Origin: Gp13-AA77 sp036521995
Lineage (GTDB): Bacteria > Acidobacteriota > Terriglobia > UBA7540
NCBI GenBank assembly: GCA_036521995.1
Contig: DATDGR010000080.1
Location: 1 to 24,396 of the forward strand
Length of the DNA stretch: 24,396 bases
Direction: 5' to 3'
The notes beneath the pieces were generated by a model. That model was not told the origin of the DNA. It was given only the letters and a program-made list of their open reading frames with translations, and ran no database searches. Positions 1 through 8,510 of the stretch are shown here, one piece after another. Position numbers and translations under genes: made by a program. The stretch's first letter is position 1. Every line of letters starts with the position of its first letter.

Positions 1-3000
1 AGCGGTTCCGCCCAGCAAGGCGAGGCCCGTCAGGCCGGGAACGCAGGTGGAAGGCTGTATGAAAGCGGGCGGCGGGCACGGCTGGGTAAAAGCCGCGGGG
101 TTCAGGAATTGGTCAGGCGCCCCCGAGCCGTGTCGGTTCACCCCTGGAATAATGAAGTCATCGCAGCCGACGCCTGCCGCGGGGCCATCGTCGCAAGGAA
201 GGGTGAGGGGTTGGCCACCCTCGATGGTAGCAATCCATTGCGCGCTCCACCCGCCGACCAGCGCGTTCACTGTTCGGTTGGCATCGCCCAGCAACCGCTT
301 GCCCTTCCCAAATGGGAGTTCGTATCCGCCGCTGAAGTGGAAGACCTGCCGGATATCGAAGTCGCAATCGCCATAATCATACTTAATTCCTGCGCCCGGA
401 ACGTTAACGGCTCGGTACCCATTGAACCCTATGGAGGAAGTGTTGAGAAGGTCTGCCGCGTCGCTTCGGCACCGTGAATAGGTGTACGTGAGTAGAAGGT
501 TCACGCCCCTCGAGTAGCGCTTCTCGAGTGTCGTCTGAAGACCGTTGTAGTAACTGTCGCCGTCGGTGGTCTGGTATGTCTGGCTGGTTGAAAAGTCTGG
601 GAACGGAACGTAGCTGATATTGCCCGGATTTTGGCCTGGACAACTCGGCGCTTGCAGACAGGTGTTAGGGGGCAGGATTTGAGACGGAAGGTTTGTTTGC
701 TTAAAAACCTCCAGGTGGTGCGTGGAGTTTCCGACGTAACCCATGGTCAAGGTAAGGGTCGGGGTAAAGGCGTATTCGAACGTCATGTTCCAGCCCTGAG
801 AGTAAGGCGTCTGGAAGTTCGTCTGCAGGCCTGTGAGTGACACGCCGAACCCGGGGACCAGGGCCGGATCGAGCGGTGTGCAAGCGAAGCCGAGCTCGAA
901 AGTGTAAGCGGTGGTACAGCCCGCCGGCGCGTTAGTAAGCCCCGGCACAGTAATCGGTGTATTCGAGTTGGGACTGGAAAAGCTAAAGAGAAACTCGTAA
1001 GGGAAGCTATTCCCTTGGTTGTTTCCATTTTGAACTTCGAAGCCGCCGTAAAAGACGCCGAAGCCACCGCGGACCACCAGCTTGGGCGAGACTTGGTAGG
1101 CGAAGCCAAAGCGCGGAGCAAAGTTGTCATCTTGAGCGTCGGCAAGCTCAGGTTTGTTTTGCACAAAGTTGAGATTGATGCCGTCGGTGGCCAGCGCGGC
1201 AGTAAAGCCGTTGGGCGCTACGCTTGGAGCGAAGGTAGCCCAAAGGGCCTGGTTCTTTTGTGAGTCCGGTACCAAATACTGCGCACAACCCGCCGCGCCG
1301 GAGGGTGGGAAACAGGGAGTGCCGGGCACAAAATTGGCTTGCCGCCCGTGGGCCTCCTCCGGCAGGCCGAAGTGCTCCCAGCGGAGGCCGAGATTCAGCG
1401 TAAGTTTCGGTGTGACCTTCCAGTCGTCCTGAAAGTACGTACCATAATAGTTATGCAGGTCATCAAACGGCGAGATGTTCGACGTTTGGATGAAATCAGA
1501 GCCACCGACAAAATCTACACCGTTGGTCACCGTTGACGCAGTTGGAGTCAGAAGGAGCTGAGCGATCCCGGTATTACCAGCGCCAGTATAGGTCCCGTTG
1601 TAATCGAACAGGCCGTGGGACGAGACAGGTTGAAGCGCCGAGAACTTGATGTGCTGAAACTCGAAACCCATCTTGAGGGAGTGGTTCCCGTGCGTCTTGC
1701 TGAAGTTATCGGTCGCCTGGATCGTGCTGTTGACTTCATCGGAAGGCAGGAATTGATTTGTCCCGAGCGTGCTCAGGCCGCCGATGGTAAAGGCCGGCAA
1801 GCCGCCATTCTCGGAGACCTGCGGGACGTCTTGAATTCCAAACTGCGCGGGAATTCCCAAGGTGTTGCCCTCGGGGCCGTTGCGTGTTGTGTGGATGTAA
1901 GTGACCCCTAACCGCGCTTCGTTCACGGTGGTAGGGGAGAGACTATGGGTCCAGCCCAGAACGCTTTGCTCGGATAGGGCGGTTTGAACCCCCTGCTGGA
2001 AAGCGCCGCCGTCGGCAATCCCTTCAAACGGTCCTGGAATGAACTGGGGGTCATTCACATAACTGAACCGGCCGAAGATCTGGTTCTTGTCATTCGCCGT
2101 ATAGTCCCCTCGCGTGTCGAAGGCGTCGCGGGTTTCGCTGAGATTCGGATTGGTCGTCTGATTGTTGAAAACGCCCGCCCTTTGCGCCGCCGGGTAAAGT
2201 TCGAGAAGCTTGATCGCGTTCGGGTCGATCCGGGAGGCGGGAAGCTGGTTGAGCATACAGGCCGAGGTGCTCGGGCAGGAGGCTGTGAAATTCGTTATGC
2301 CCCTTACGGGAGTTGTTCCGCCAGGCCCGTAGAACGGATCGCTGATGTAGCTAAGGGTGCTTCCGGCCGGCACGCCTTGCGAGGCGCAGGTCGGAGCAGC
2401 CAGTCCGGTCACTTGATCGGTGGTTCCACAGACCACAGGGCGGGTTGTGGCAGGGTCAAGAACCGTTCCAAATGGGAATGTTCGCCCCAGCAGATCCATG
2501 CTCGTGGCGTTACCCGTCTGGTTGGTGATAAGTTCGGATAAGTTGGTAAATCCGCTGGCGCTCTCGAGGCCTGTGGGGACCGAGTTGGTGAACACGCTGC
2601 CCTGCCGCCGGCGCAAACCCTCATAGTCACCGAAAAAGAACAGCTTGTTTCGGCCATTGATCACATGGGGAATCACTACCGGCCCGCCAACGGTAAAGCC
2701 AAACTGATTCAGCCGGAACTCGCCCTTTGGGATTCCTCCTTGGTCCTCGAAGAAATCGGCTGCATCCAGAACATCGTTGCGGAAGAACTCCCACGCGTCG
2801 CCGTGAAGCTGATTGGTTCCGGACTTGACCGTAGCGTTGAGGATGGCTCCGCCCGCCCGCCCCTGCTCGGCGCTGTAATCGCTTGTCTGGACCTTGAACT
2901 CCTGAACCGCGTCCACGGGAGGGAGCACGACAAAATTCGTTCCGTTCAAGTAGTCGATTGTATTTGAGTTATTGTCAATGCCGTCAAGAAGGTAGTTATT

Positions 3001-3564
3001 TTGAGCGGGCCGCTCCCCGTTCGCCGAGAAAGCGCCCGAGGCAGCGTTGCCTCGCGTGTCCGCCTGTGGCGTGTTGACTCCGGCCACGATTTGGGCCAGG
3101 AAGGTGAAATTCCGTCCGTTAAGAGGCAGACTATTCACCTCGCGCGATCCCACCACCTGTCCCACCGAGGCGTCCTGGGTCTGCAGTTGAGCGGGCGCAC
3201 CGGTGACCTCCACCGTTTGCGTGACCCGGCCCGGCTGCAGGGTAAAGTTGACCACCACCTGCTGCTGCACCTCCACGGTCACGTTCTTCTGGATGGCCTT
3301 TTCAAAGCCCTGGAACTCCGCCTCGACCGTGTACGAGCCGATTTTCACCGGCTTGAAGACGTAGATGCCGTTCTCGCCGGCGACGGTGTTCACGGTGAGC
3401 CCGGTCTCAACGCTGGTCAGGCTGACGTTGGCCCGCGGCACAACGGCTCCCGAGGTATCCTTGACGGTCCCCAGAACCGCGCCCGTATCGACTTGAGCGA
3501 ACAGGAAATGACACGGCACCAGAAGAGCGGCTAAAACCAGCCAGCCCTGCAGCGTTCTTTTCAT
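1..3564 (-). CDS. TonB-dependent receptor with carboxypeptidase-regulatory domain (Oar-like), partial
   Basis: An open frame runs without stop from an ATG at 3564 to the window edge, 1188 codons, so the C-terminus lies outside. GGGAGG sits just upstream of the start. Residues 1-23 form a signal peptide ending near LFAQ. Residues about 27-110 form a carboxypeptidase-regulatory/Ig-like domain (GAVLGTVKDTSGAVVPRANV). It is followed by the family signature VNSLPLNGRNF (about 143-153), a plug region with LLDGIDNNSNTIDYLNGT, and a long beta-barrel part (GFTVGGPVVIP, FFFGDYEGLRRR). Known for the family: outer-membrane proteins, abundant in Acidobacteriota, thought to import oligosaccharides or other large substrates with energy from TonB. 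The substrate cannot be told from the sequence. The gene faces away from the sugar operon and is probably monocistronic. Confidence 0.93.
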   Translation of the reverse strand, partial: MKRTLQGWLVLAALLVPCHFLFAQVDTGAVLGTVKDTSGAVVPRANVSLTSVETGLTVNTVAGENGIYVFKPVKIGSYTVEAEFQGFEKAIQKNVTVEVQQQVVVNFTLQPGRVTQTVEVTGAPAQLQTQDASVGQVVGSREVNSLPLNGRNFTFLAQIVAGVNTPQADTRGNAASGAFSANGERPAQNNYLLDGIDNNSNTIDYLNGTNFVVLPPVDAVQEFKVQTSDYSAEQGRAGGAILNATVKSGTNQLHGDAWEFFRNDVLDAADFFEDQGGIPKGEFRLNQFGFTVGGPVVIPHVINGRNKLFFFGDYEGLRRRQGSVFTNSVPTGLESASGFTNLSELITNQTGNATSMDLLGRTFPFGTVLDPATTRPVVCGTTDQVTGLAAPTCASQGVPAGSTLSYISDPFYGPGGTTPVRGITNFTASCPSTSACMLNQLPASRIDPNAIKLLELYPAAQRAGVFNNQTTNPNLSETRDAFDTRGDYTANDKNQIFGRFSYVNDPQFIPGPFEGIADGGAFQQGVQTALSEQSVLGWTHSLSPTTVNEARLGVTYIHTTRNGPEGNTLGIPAQFGIQDVPQVSENGGLPAFTIGGLSTLGTNQFLPSDEVNSTIQATDNFSKTHGNHSLKMGFEFQHIKFSALQPVSSHGLFDYNGTYTGAGNTGIAQLLLTPTASTVTNGVDFVGGSDFIQTSNISPFDDLHNYYGTYFQDDWKVTPKLTLNLGLRWEHFGLPEEAHGRQANFVPGTPCFPPSGAAGCAQYLVPDSQKNQALWATFAPSVAPNGFTAALATDGINLNFVQNKPELADAQDDNFAPRFGFAYQVSPKLVVRGGFGVFYGGFEVQNGNNQGNSFPYEFLFSFSSPNSNTPITVPGLTNAPAGCTTAYTFELGFACTPLDPALVPGFGVSLTGLQTNFQTPYSQGWNMTFEYAFTPTLTLTMGYVGNSTHHLEVFKQTNLPSQILPPNTCLQAPSCPGQNPGNISYVPFPDFSTSQTYQTTDGDSYYNGLQTTLEKRYSRGVNLLLTYTYSRCRSDAADLLNTSSIGFNGYRAVNVPGAGIKYDYGDCDFDIRQVFHFSGGYELPFGKGKRLLGDANRTVNALVGGWSAQWIATIEGGQPLTLPCDDGPAAGVGCDDFIIPGVNRHGSGAPDQFLNPAAFTQPCPPPAFIQPSTCVPGLTGLALLGGTA

Positions 3565-3652
3565 CGGAGCCTCCCCAAGGCAGATGGGACTGCCGTTGCG
3601 TTTCGACACACCGCCCAATCGCCTATGCTCGAAATATTGGGTCAAGGCCGTT

Positions 3653-4048
3653 CTACTTGTCAAGGCATGGGCAGGCAATGCACGAATGAACCATCAGCAC
3701 GTACCCCGCGCTCAGTGGCCGGCCGGGGCCGAAAACGTTTTCGGACCCACGGCATCCAGAGGGGCAACAGGGCCCTCAGCCGCACGCACACGGGAAGCCT
3801 GCCGCCTCCCAGACGGCACCCAGGATGCTGATCACTCCGGCGCCGTAGCTCGGCGCACGGTGCCGCGCTCGTGGGCGCGGCGGCTTGGGGTCGGACGGAG
3901 GACCGTTCAGCAGACGGATCGCGTATTTCCGGTGATAACCCGTGTTACGACAAAATTCGTCCAAGATCATCCGTTTCTCGGTCAGCTCCGCTTGCCGGTA
4001 GCGCACACAAATGGCCTCCAGATATTCCCGTCGCGACCTTCCATTCAT
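3653..4048 (-). pseudogene. IS transposase (integrase-type) N-terminal remnant, frameshifted
   Basis: From ATG 4048, with GGAGGG six bases upstream, the frame encodes an N-terminal transposase region (RREYLEAICVRYRQAELT, ILDEFCRNTGYHRKYAIRLL) resembling the helix-turn-helix start of DDE integrase-type transposases. The first frame stops near 3776 after GFPCACG. The neighbouring frame carries the expected continuation, RLRALLPLWMPWVRKRFR, and then stops at 3653. A one-base frameshift near 3785-3795 therefore breaks the gene. Only about 130 of the usual 300-400 residues remain and no catalytic DDE region follows, so the copy is dead. It lies between the receptor promoter and the sugar operon. 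The family name is from memory of similar sequences; the frameshift and truncation are visible directly. Confidence 0.75.
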
Positions 4049-4075
4049 GGGCAACCCTCCTAGAATTCTCTCTGA

Positions 4076-4125
4076 GGGTTACATCGCAAATGGCGCAACG
4101 GGTTACATTTCTAAATGGCTCAACG
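4076..4125. repeat. Two tandem ~25-bp repeats at the end of the IS remnant
   Basis: GGGTTACATCGCAAATGGCG (from 4076) is followed directly by GGGTTACATTTCTAAATGGC (from 4100), both continuing into CAACG, so the unit is GGGTTACATnnnAAATGGCnCAACG in two overlapping copies. A further GTTACAT is found at 4137. They lie just upstream of the transposase start, where terminal transposase-binding repeats of an IS would be expected. No matching other end is visible on the far side of the remnant. Confidence 0.6.
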
Positions 4126-4243
4126 CGCGCTCAGCAGTTACATAATAGACGTCTCAATTCGAAGGCTTTCCCCTGGCCTGAAAGTGAGTTAAGATGCGCG
4201 TCACGCGTTTGTGGGCAAAACCGCGTGTGGAGCGGCAAATCAC

Positions 4244-5083
4244 ATGAAGAAATCCATCGGCGACAACATGATCCCGCAGGGTTGGAGCTTCGAGCAGGGT
4301 TTGGAGCTGATCAAGAAGTCGGGCTATGACGGAGTGGAACTCTGGCTGGGCGATGTTCCCTGGTTTCAGATGAACACCACCGACGCCCAGGTCCAGGAAC
4401 TGCTGAGTAAGGTGGGCAGCGCGGGACTTGTGGTCTCGAATGTTTCCACCGGCCTGCACTGGGATACTCCTCTTTCGGCGCGCGACCCCAAGGTGCGCGC
4501 TCAAGCCGCCCGCATCGTGGAGCGTCAACTGGAGACAGCGCAGCTTCTCAAGACCGACGCCATCCTCGTGGTTGCAGGGCTGGTGACCGAAGAGGTGCCG
4601 TACAACGAGGTCTACCAGCGATGCGTGGAGGCCATGCAGAGCTTGGGCGAGACGGCCGCAAAAGCCAAGGTGAAGATCGGCTGCGAGAATTGCAATTCCG
4701 AACAGCGGTTCCTCATGAGTCCGCGCGAATTCCAGACCTTCTTGAAGGATGTCGACCGGCCGTATGTCGGCATTCACCTTGACGTGGGGAACATTCATGA
4801 CACCGGGTTCGCCGAGCAGTGGATCGAAATTCACGGACCCAATATCACGCGAATCCATCTGAAGGACGTCAAGAAACATCGCGGGCGCTGTGGCGAGCAA
4901 AGTGTCTACACCAACCTATTTCTAGGCGATAACAATTGGCCGGCCATCCACGCCGCCTTGCAAAAAGTGGGCTACGACGGCTGGCTGGTAGCCGAGATGG
5001 AGGACCGCTATCATTACGCCAAGGATCAGCAGTTCTACGACACCGCCGTGGCCATCGATCGATTGGTCGCAGGAAGGCTGTGA
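4244..5083 (+). CDS. Sugar phosphate isomerase/epimerase (xylose isomerase-like TIM barrel)
   Basis: 279 aa from ATG 4244 (MKKSIGDNM). GGAG lies 11 bases upstream; an in-frame GTG at 4211 would only add an atypical leader. The protein fits the AP_endonuc_2/xylose isomerase-like superfamily. It opens with WSFEQGLELIKKSGYDGVEL, and the usual metal-binding positions are present: E148 in GCENCN, D180 in HLDVGN, H205 in RIHLKD and E251 in AEMED. GDNNWPAIHAAL near the end is the typical late motif. The likely role is isomerisation or epimerisation of a keto-sugar (phosphate); the substrate is unknown. No signal peptide, so cytoplasmic. It leads a tight three-gene group with the Tat protein and the NagB-like protein, which suggests a shared sugar or amino-sugar pathway. 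The IS remnant lies directly upstream and may have altered the promoter. Confidence 0.88.
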   Translation: MKKSIGDNMIPQGWSFEQGLELIKKSGYDGVELWLGDVPWFQMNTTDAQVQELLSKVGSAGLVVSNVSTGLHWDTPLSARDPKVRAQAARIVERQLETAQLLKTDAILVVAGLVTEEVPYNEVYQRCVEAMQSLGETAAKAKVKIGCENCNSEQRFLMSPREFQTFLKDVDRPYVGIHLDVGNIHDTGFAEQWIEIHGPNITRIHLKDVKKHRGRCGEQSVYTNLFLGDNNWPAIHAALQKVGYDGWLVAEMEDRYHYAKDQQFYDTAVAIDRLVAGRL

Positions 5084-5090
5084 CGACTAA

Positions 5091-5828
5091 GTGAGCATCT
5101 TGTCCCGGCGCCGGTTCCTCGGAGTGAGTGCGGCTGTTCCCCTGGCCCTCTATGGAAACGTCAGAGGTAACGGGCCGGATCTGCTCGCGGAGCCGGCGCC
5201 TCCGGAGCGCGCTGTGCCGGATTGCCTGATAGTGGACGCCGGAGAACACTGCACCTTGCGGGAGTCCTTGACCGGGTTCAAGCGCGGCCTGGCAGCGGCC
5301 TCGATCCGCTTTGAATCTGTCGCGGTGGAGGCAGTCCAGCCCGCCGGCCTGATCGTGGTTCCAGGCGCTACCTTGAATTCGCCCGGTCTGGCGCAGGCGA
5401 TGCACCGCTTGTGCAGTCTCGGCAACACAGTCCTGTATGAATCAGGCGCGGCCTATTCAGAGCGCGAAGCTTTTGCCATCGAGCAACAACAGCTGCGTAA
5501 CACCTTCGGTTTGTTGGTCGAGGCGCCAGCCGAACTTTGGCGGGCGCGGCCAGGCAGCAACCGGCCATCCTACGTCCATTATCGCTGGCCACTAAGAGTG
5601 ATGGTGAGGGACTTCAGCCGGATCATTCCCGTGTCGGGCGAGGCCAGCGAAGTGGCCCGGCTGGATGATCTCCGAGTGGCGTGCCGCAGCCAGGTGAGAC
5701 GTGGAACCTTCGTCTTCCTCGGTTCGCCACTCGGCCCACACCTTGGTTGTGGAGATCCGGACGCGCAGTCACTGCTGAAGGCTTTCTGGCCGGCCAGCAG
5801 GAGCCTTGATAACACCGACTCGCCTTGA
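5091..5828 (+). CDS. Tat-signal protein of unknown function
   Basis: 245 aa from GTG 5091, seven bases after the isomerase stop; AGGAAGG lies at the end of the upstream gene. The N-terminus SILSRRRFLGVSAAVPLAL is a clear twin-arginine signal, so export in folded form is predicted. The mature part has no motif I can name with confidence. Stretches such as PAGLIVVPGATLNSPGLAQA and LGNTVLYESGAAYSE alternate strand and helix in the way of class-I glutamine-amidotransferase-like or other Rossmann-type folds, and TFVFLGSPLGPHLGCGDPDA near the end recalls ThuA/BPL-N-like proteins. No catalytic Cys-His-Glu triad could be assigned. Its position between isomerase and NagB-like genes suggests a role in the same pathway, perhaps periplasmic. 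Function is undetermined. Confidence 0.75.
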   Translation: MSILSRRRFLGVSAAVPLALYGNVRGNGPDLLAEPAPPERAVPDCLIVDAGEHCTLRESLTGFKRGLAAASIRFESVAVEAVQPAGLIVVPGATLNSPGLAQAMHRLCSLGNTVLYESGAAYSEREAFAIEQQQLRNTFGLLVEAPAELWRARPGSNRPSYVHYRWPLRVMVRDFSRIIPVSGEASEVARLDDLRVACRSQVRRGTFVFLGSPLGPHLGCGDPDAQSLLKAFWPASRSLDNTDSP

Positions 5829-5863
5829 CAGAGTTCCGGTCTTCGGCGTACCACTACTTACCT

Positions 5864-6670
5864 ATGACGACGCCAGCGACGCGCGTGCGGGTGCTCACGG
5901 CTGGAAGCCTAAGGATCGAGGTCCACAGCAGCCGTAAAGCCGCCGGCGAGGCCGCCGCGCGGGCCGCCGCGGAAAGCCTGCAAGCATGCGCGCTACGGGC
6001 GCGCGAGTTTGCGGTGATCTTCGCGACCGGCGCCTCGCAGATCGAGACTTTGCGCGCCTTGACTTCAATCCCCGATCTTCCTTGGGATCGCGTGACCGGC
6101 TTCCATATGGACGAGTATGTGGGCCTGGCCGCTGATCATCCGGCGTCGTTCCGGCGCTATCTGCGCGAGCATCTGACCGAGCGTGTCTCCATGCGCGAGT
6201 TCTGCGAGATTGACGGAACTTCCGCCGATCCGGCATCGGTGTGCCATGAATATGCCCACAAGCTTCGCTCGCACCAGCCGCAGTTGTGTCTGCTGGGAAT
6301 CGGCGAGAACGGGCACCTTGCCTTCAACGATCCCGCCGAAGCCGACTTCGAGGATCCGCTGGATATGAAGATCGTCGGGCTCGACTCCGTCTGCCGCCAG
6401 CAACAGGTCGCGGAGGGCTGGTTTCGGAGCCTTGAGGATGTGCCGCAACGAGCCATGACGTTGACCCTACCGACGCTGCTCCGCGTACCCAAACTGATTG
6501 CCTCGGTTCCGGGAAGCCGCAAGGCCCGGATTGTCAGACGAACCCTCGAGGAGCCCATCTCGACCGCCTGTCCGGCCACGATTCTGCGGAGGCATCCGGA
6601 CGTCACGGCCTATCTTGATGAGGAATCGGCCGCCGAGCTGAACGGCCTGTCAACCTCGAATGCGGGTTGA
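5864..6670 (+). CDS. Glucosamine-6-phosphate deaminase/isomerase (NagB) family protein
   Basis: 268 aa from ATG 5864. An in-frame TTG at 5825 would overlap the previous gene but adds an atypical leader; neither start has a strong ribosome site. NagB-family landmarks are in order: FATGASQ (phosphate loop, about 53-59), FHMDEYVGL (about 80-88, with the general-base aspartate D83), and GIGENGHLAFNDP (about 145-157). The E. coli enzyme has D and E where this protein has N149 and D156 in the last motif; H151 is kept. The family converts glucosamine-6-phosphate to fructose-6-phosphate and ammonia, but the changed motif means another sugar phosphate is possible. Cytoplasmic. Last gene of the group; a hairpin follows the stop directly. 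Confidence 0.85.
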   Translation: MTTPATRVRVLTAGSLRIEVHSSRKAAGEAAARAAAESLQACALRAREFAVIFATGASQIETLRALTSIPDLPWDRVTGFHMDEYVGLAADHPASFRRYLREHLTERVSMREFCEIDGTSADPASVCHEYAHKLRSHQPQLCLLGIGENGHLAFNDPAEADFEDPLDMKIVGLDSVCRQQQVAEGWFRSLEDVPQRAMTLTLPTLLRVPKLIASVPGSRKARIVRRTLEEPISTACPATILRRHPDVTAYLDEESAAELNGLSTSNAG

Positions 6671-6690
6671 GGCGCGAACCGGCTCGCGCC
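6671..6690 (+). terminator. Hairpin directly after the NagB-like gene
   Basis: GGCGCGA, a six-base loop and TCGCGCC form a perfect 7-bp GC-rich stem starting on the base after the stop codon. No clear T run follows, so it may be a weak terminator or an mRNA-stabilising hairpin. The next gene is convergent. Confidence 0.45.
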
Positions 6691-6743
6691 GAGCTGGAGG
6701 CTAGTCGCATATACCTTTGATGTAGTCTTCGACCGCTGACCGC

Positions 6744-7769
6744 TCAGCCCATCCGCAGGAAATTCATCGCCGACTCCAGCGCCAGCTTGGGACTGTTGGT
6801 AAAGGCGCTGACTTCGTAAGGGCAGCCGATCTTGCAGCCCTTGCAGAAATCCCACAGCGTCGCCTCCTGCGAAATGATCTTCTTCACCTCGGGGTGGGAG
6901 AAGATGTCGCGCACGGGGGCCTGCGACTGAAACAGCGTCTTGAAGGCGCAAGGCAGGTGGATGGCCCCGTCGGGCTTCATGGAGATGAGCTTGGAAGGAT
7001 GGCGGCACGGGAACTTGGGCCCGAACCCGCCGTTGCGGTAGAAATCGTAGTAGTGGGTGTAGAAGCGGACGTTCTTGGGATAGCTTGCGCGCAAGTCGCG
7101 GAGCGCCTTCTCCACGGTGTCGATCTCGGCGCCATGCAGCTCGGCGTCGGGCAGCAGTTCGCCGCCGCGCATCACGTTGTGTACGGCCTCGGGATGCATC
7201 ACCAGATCGCGCTCGTGGCAGAACTGGGCCAGCGCCGGCAGATCGGGGAGGTTTTCCAGGTTGACGGCGGCGTTGATCTGGGTGGTGAAGGGCTTGCGCT
7301 TGGTGAGCACGTACTCCAGGTTCTTGAGGATCACCGGCAGCCCCTCGAGGCCGCGCCGCTTAGCGAATCGCTTCTCGTCGAGCGAGTCGATCGAGACTTC
7401 GAGCATGTCGAGCTTCGCCACCCCGTCGGCGTACTTCTTGATCAGCAGGCCGTTGGTCGGCATCGAGGTCCAGAAGCCCTTGGAGGCGGCGTAGGCGATG
7501 TAATCCGAGGTGTTGGGATTCAGCAGCGGCTCGCCGCCCGAGAAGCTGAAGGCAAACACGCCCAGTTCGGCGAACTCGTCCATGCGTTTGAAGATGCGAT
7601 CGCGCTGGGCGCGGGTGGTGAGGTCGTTGAATTTGCCTTCGACGCCGAAGATGCAATACTCGCAGAACATATTGCACATCAGCGTGGTCTCAAACATCAC
7701 CATGTAAGGGAGCTTGAAACCTGAGGCCAGGTGCTGGAAAGCGGACTTGGCGATATGGGTATATTTCAT
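6744..7769 (-). CDS. Radical SAM protein with SPASM-like C-terminal cysteines
   Basis: 341 aa from ATG 7769 (MKYTHIAKSAFQHL). A longer frame to 7829 adds an unlikely leader. The 4Fe-4S site is C32-x3-C36-x2-C39 (MCNMFCEYC), followed by FSFSGGEPLLNP, the GGEP motif that binds the SAM amino group. LEVSIDSLDEKRF is the typical mid-barrel strand. The C-terminus has further cysteines in FPCRHPSK, LPCAFK and FCKGCKIGCPYE, consistent with one auxiliary Fe-S cluster as in SPASM/twitch proteins. The family makes a 5'-deoxyadenosyl radical; the substrate here is unknown and no small precursor peptide gene was seen next to it, so peptide maturation is not supported. Monocistronic, convergent with the NagB-like operon; its upstream region is the repeat-rich intergenic stretch. 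Confidence 0.85.
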   Translation of the reverse strand: MKYTHIAKSAFQHLASGFKLPYMVMFETTLMCNMFCEYCIFGVEGKFNDLTTRAQRDRIFKRMDEFAELGVFAFSFSGGEPLLNPNTSDYIAYAASKGFWTSMPTNGLLIKKYADGVAKLDMLEVSIDSLDEKRFAKRRGLEGLPVILKNLEYVLTKRKPFTTQINAAVNLENLPDLPALAQFCHERDLVMHPEAVHNVMRGGELLPDAELHGAEIDTVEKALRDLRASYPKNVRFYTHYYDFYRNGGFGPKFPCRHPSKLISMKPDGAIHLPCAFKTLFQSQAPVRDIFSHPEVKKIISQEATLWDFCKGCKIGCPYEVSAFTNSPKLALESAMNFLRMG

Positions 7770-7944
7770 TCGTGGTCTATTCGTCGTCTGTTCGATGGCA
7801 ACGGCCGTCTTGCGGTTGGCCCACACCAACGTCCACTAACTGCCAGCCTCGGTCATGTCACGGTCACCGTTTGCAGTGGGCACACGCACCCTAGTGTCTG
7901 TAACCCATAGTGCGCCTGAGAGTTGAGTCGTTCCTGCCAGCTCA

Positions 7945-7975
7945 GGTTCGTTTTGGGTTCGTTTCGGGTTCGTTT
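7945..7975. repeat. Three GGTTCGTTT repeats with 11-bp period
   Basis: GGTTCGTTT starts at 7945, 7956 and 7967, an exact 11-base period, about one helical turn. Related GGGTTTGTTT copies lie at 8051 and 8061 and a GGGTTCGCTT at 8134. This could be a binding-site array or a low-complexity expansion. Confidence 0.65.
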
Positions 7976-8235
7976 TTTCAAATCTCCACGGCCGCTCGCT
8001 GATTCTAAATGACTTGAAAAATTTACCGTGGTCATTTGAGGCTGAAACTCGGGTTTGTTTGGGTTTGTTTTGCTTTCGTCATTTTGCCCTGCTTGTGCTT
8101 GTTATCTGTTTATAATGTGTCTGTTACAGGGTTGGGTTCGCTTGAAAATAACATTGAAGCTTTTTACCGTTTCTAATCACTTAAGCTTAATTGCATCAAT
8201 AGATTAGCAGTTTGGGTCCGAGCGGAATATATCGT

Positions 8236-8249
8236 ACCCCCCGGGGGGT
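8236..8249. repeat. Perfect 14-bp G/C palindrome
   Basis: ACCCCCCGGGGGGT is a perfect palindrome within the T-rich intergenic region, followed by another CCCC. Such runs are unlikely by chance next to AT-rich DNA. Confidence 0.75.
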
Positions 8250-8510
8250 CCCCAGCGCAGGTGGCCTGGCCGACCTCGTACCCCAGTGCCTGTTAAACCT
8301 TCTCCGCAGCCTGCTGGAGCTGAAATTCACGTTCTGCCCCCGATCTAGGACACCCGGGAATCAACCCTTCACGACGGTCAGCGACGGTCAACCGGCAACC
8401 GATTTCGAGAGCTGGAACCCAGGCCATCAGTTTACTCGTTAGTATAGTACCGCATCAGTCGTCGGGCGTCAAGCCGCAATTATGGATGTGGCAGGATCAG
8501 GGATGCTGAG

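Larger units (their letters stand above)
7830..8510. other. Long T-rich intergenic region
   Basis: About 680 bases with no credible gene, much more AT/T-rich than the flanking genes between 7940 and 8220. It holds GGTTCGTTT tandem repeats (7945-7975), two GGGTTTGTTT copies (8051-8070), a TATAAT hexamer at 8111-8116 without a good -35 partner, and a perfect G/C palindrome at 8236-8249. The short open frames here have no recognisable protein features. Confidence 0.7.

Noticed and set aside
4154..4900. Minus-strand open frame opposite the sugar isomerase
   Set aside because: Antisense shadow of a gene with metal-ligand motifs.
6894..7724. Long plus-strand open frame opposite the radical SAM gene
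   Set aside because: Antisense shadow; low-complexity Gly/Val/Glu-rich translation typical of GC-rich reverse strands.
7853..8035. Minus-strand open frame of 60 codons
   Set aside because: It covers the GGTTCGTTT repeats; composition is not protein-like and there is no start signal.
8111..8116. TATAAT as a promoter
   Set aside because: No matching -35 element at 16-18 bases upstream; kept only as a note in the intergenic findings.
8212..8442. Short open frame after the T-rich block
   Set aside because: No ribosome site, no domain, and it is made of the palindrome and unrelated sequence.
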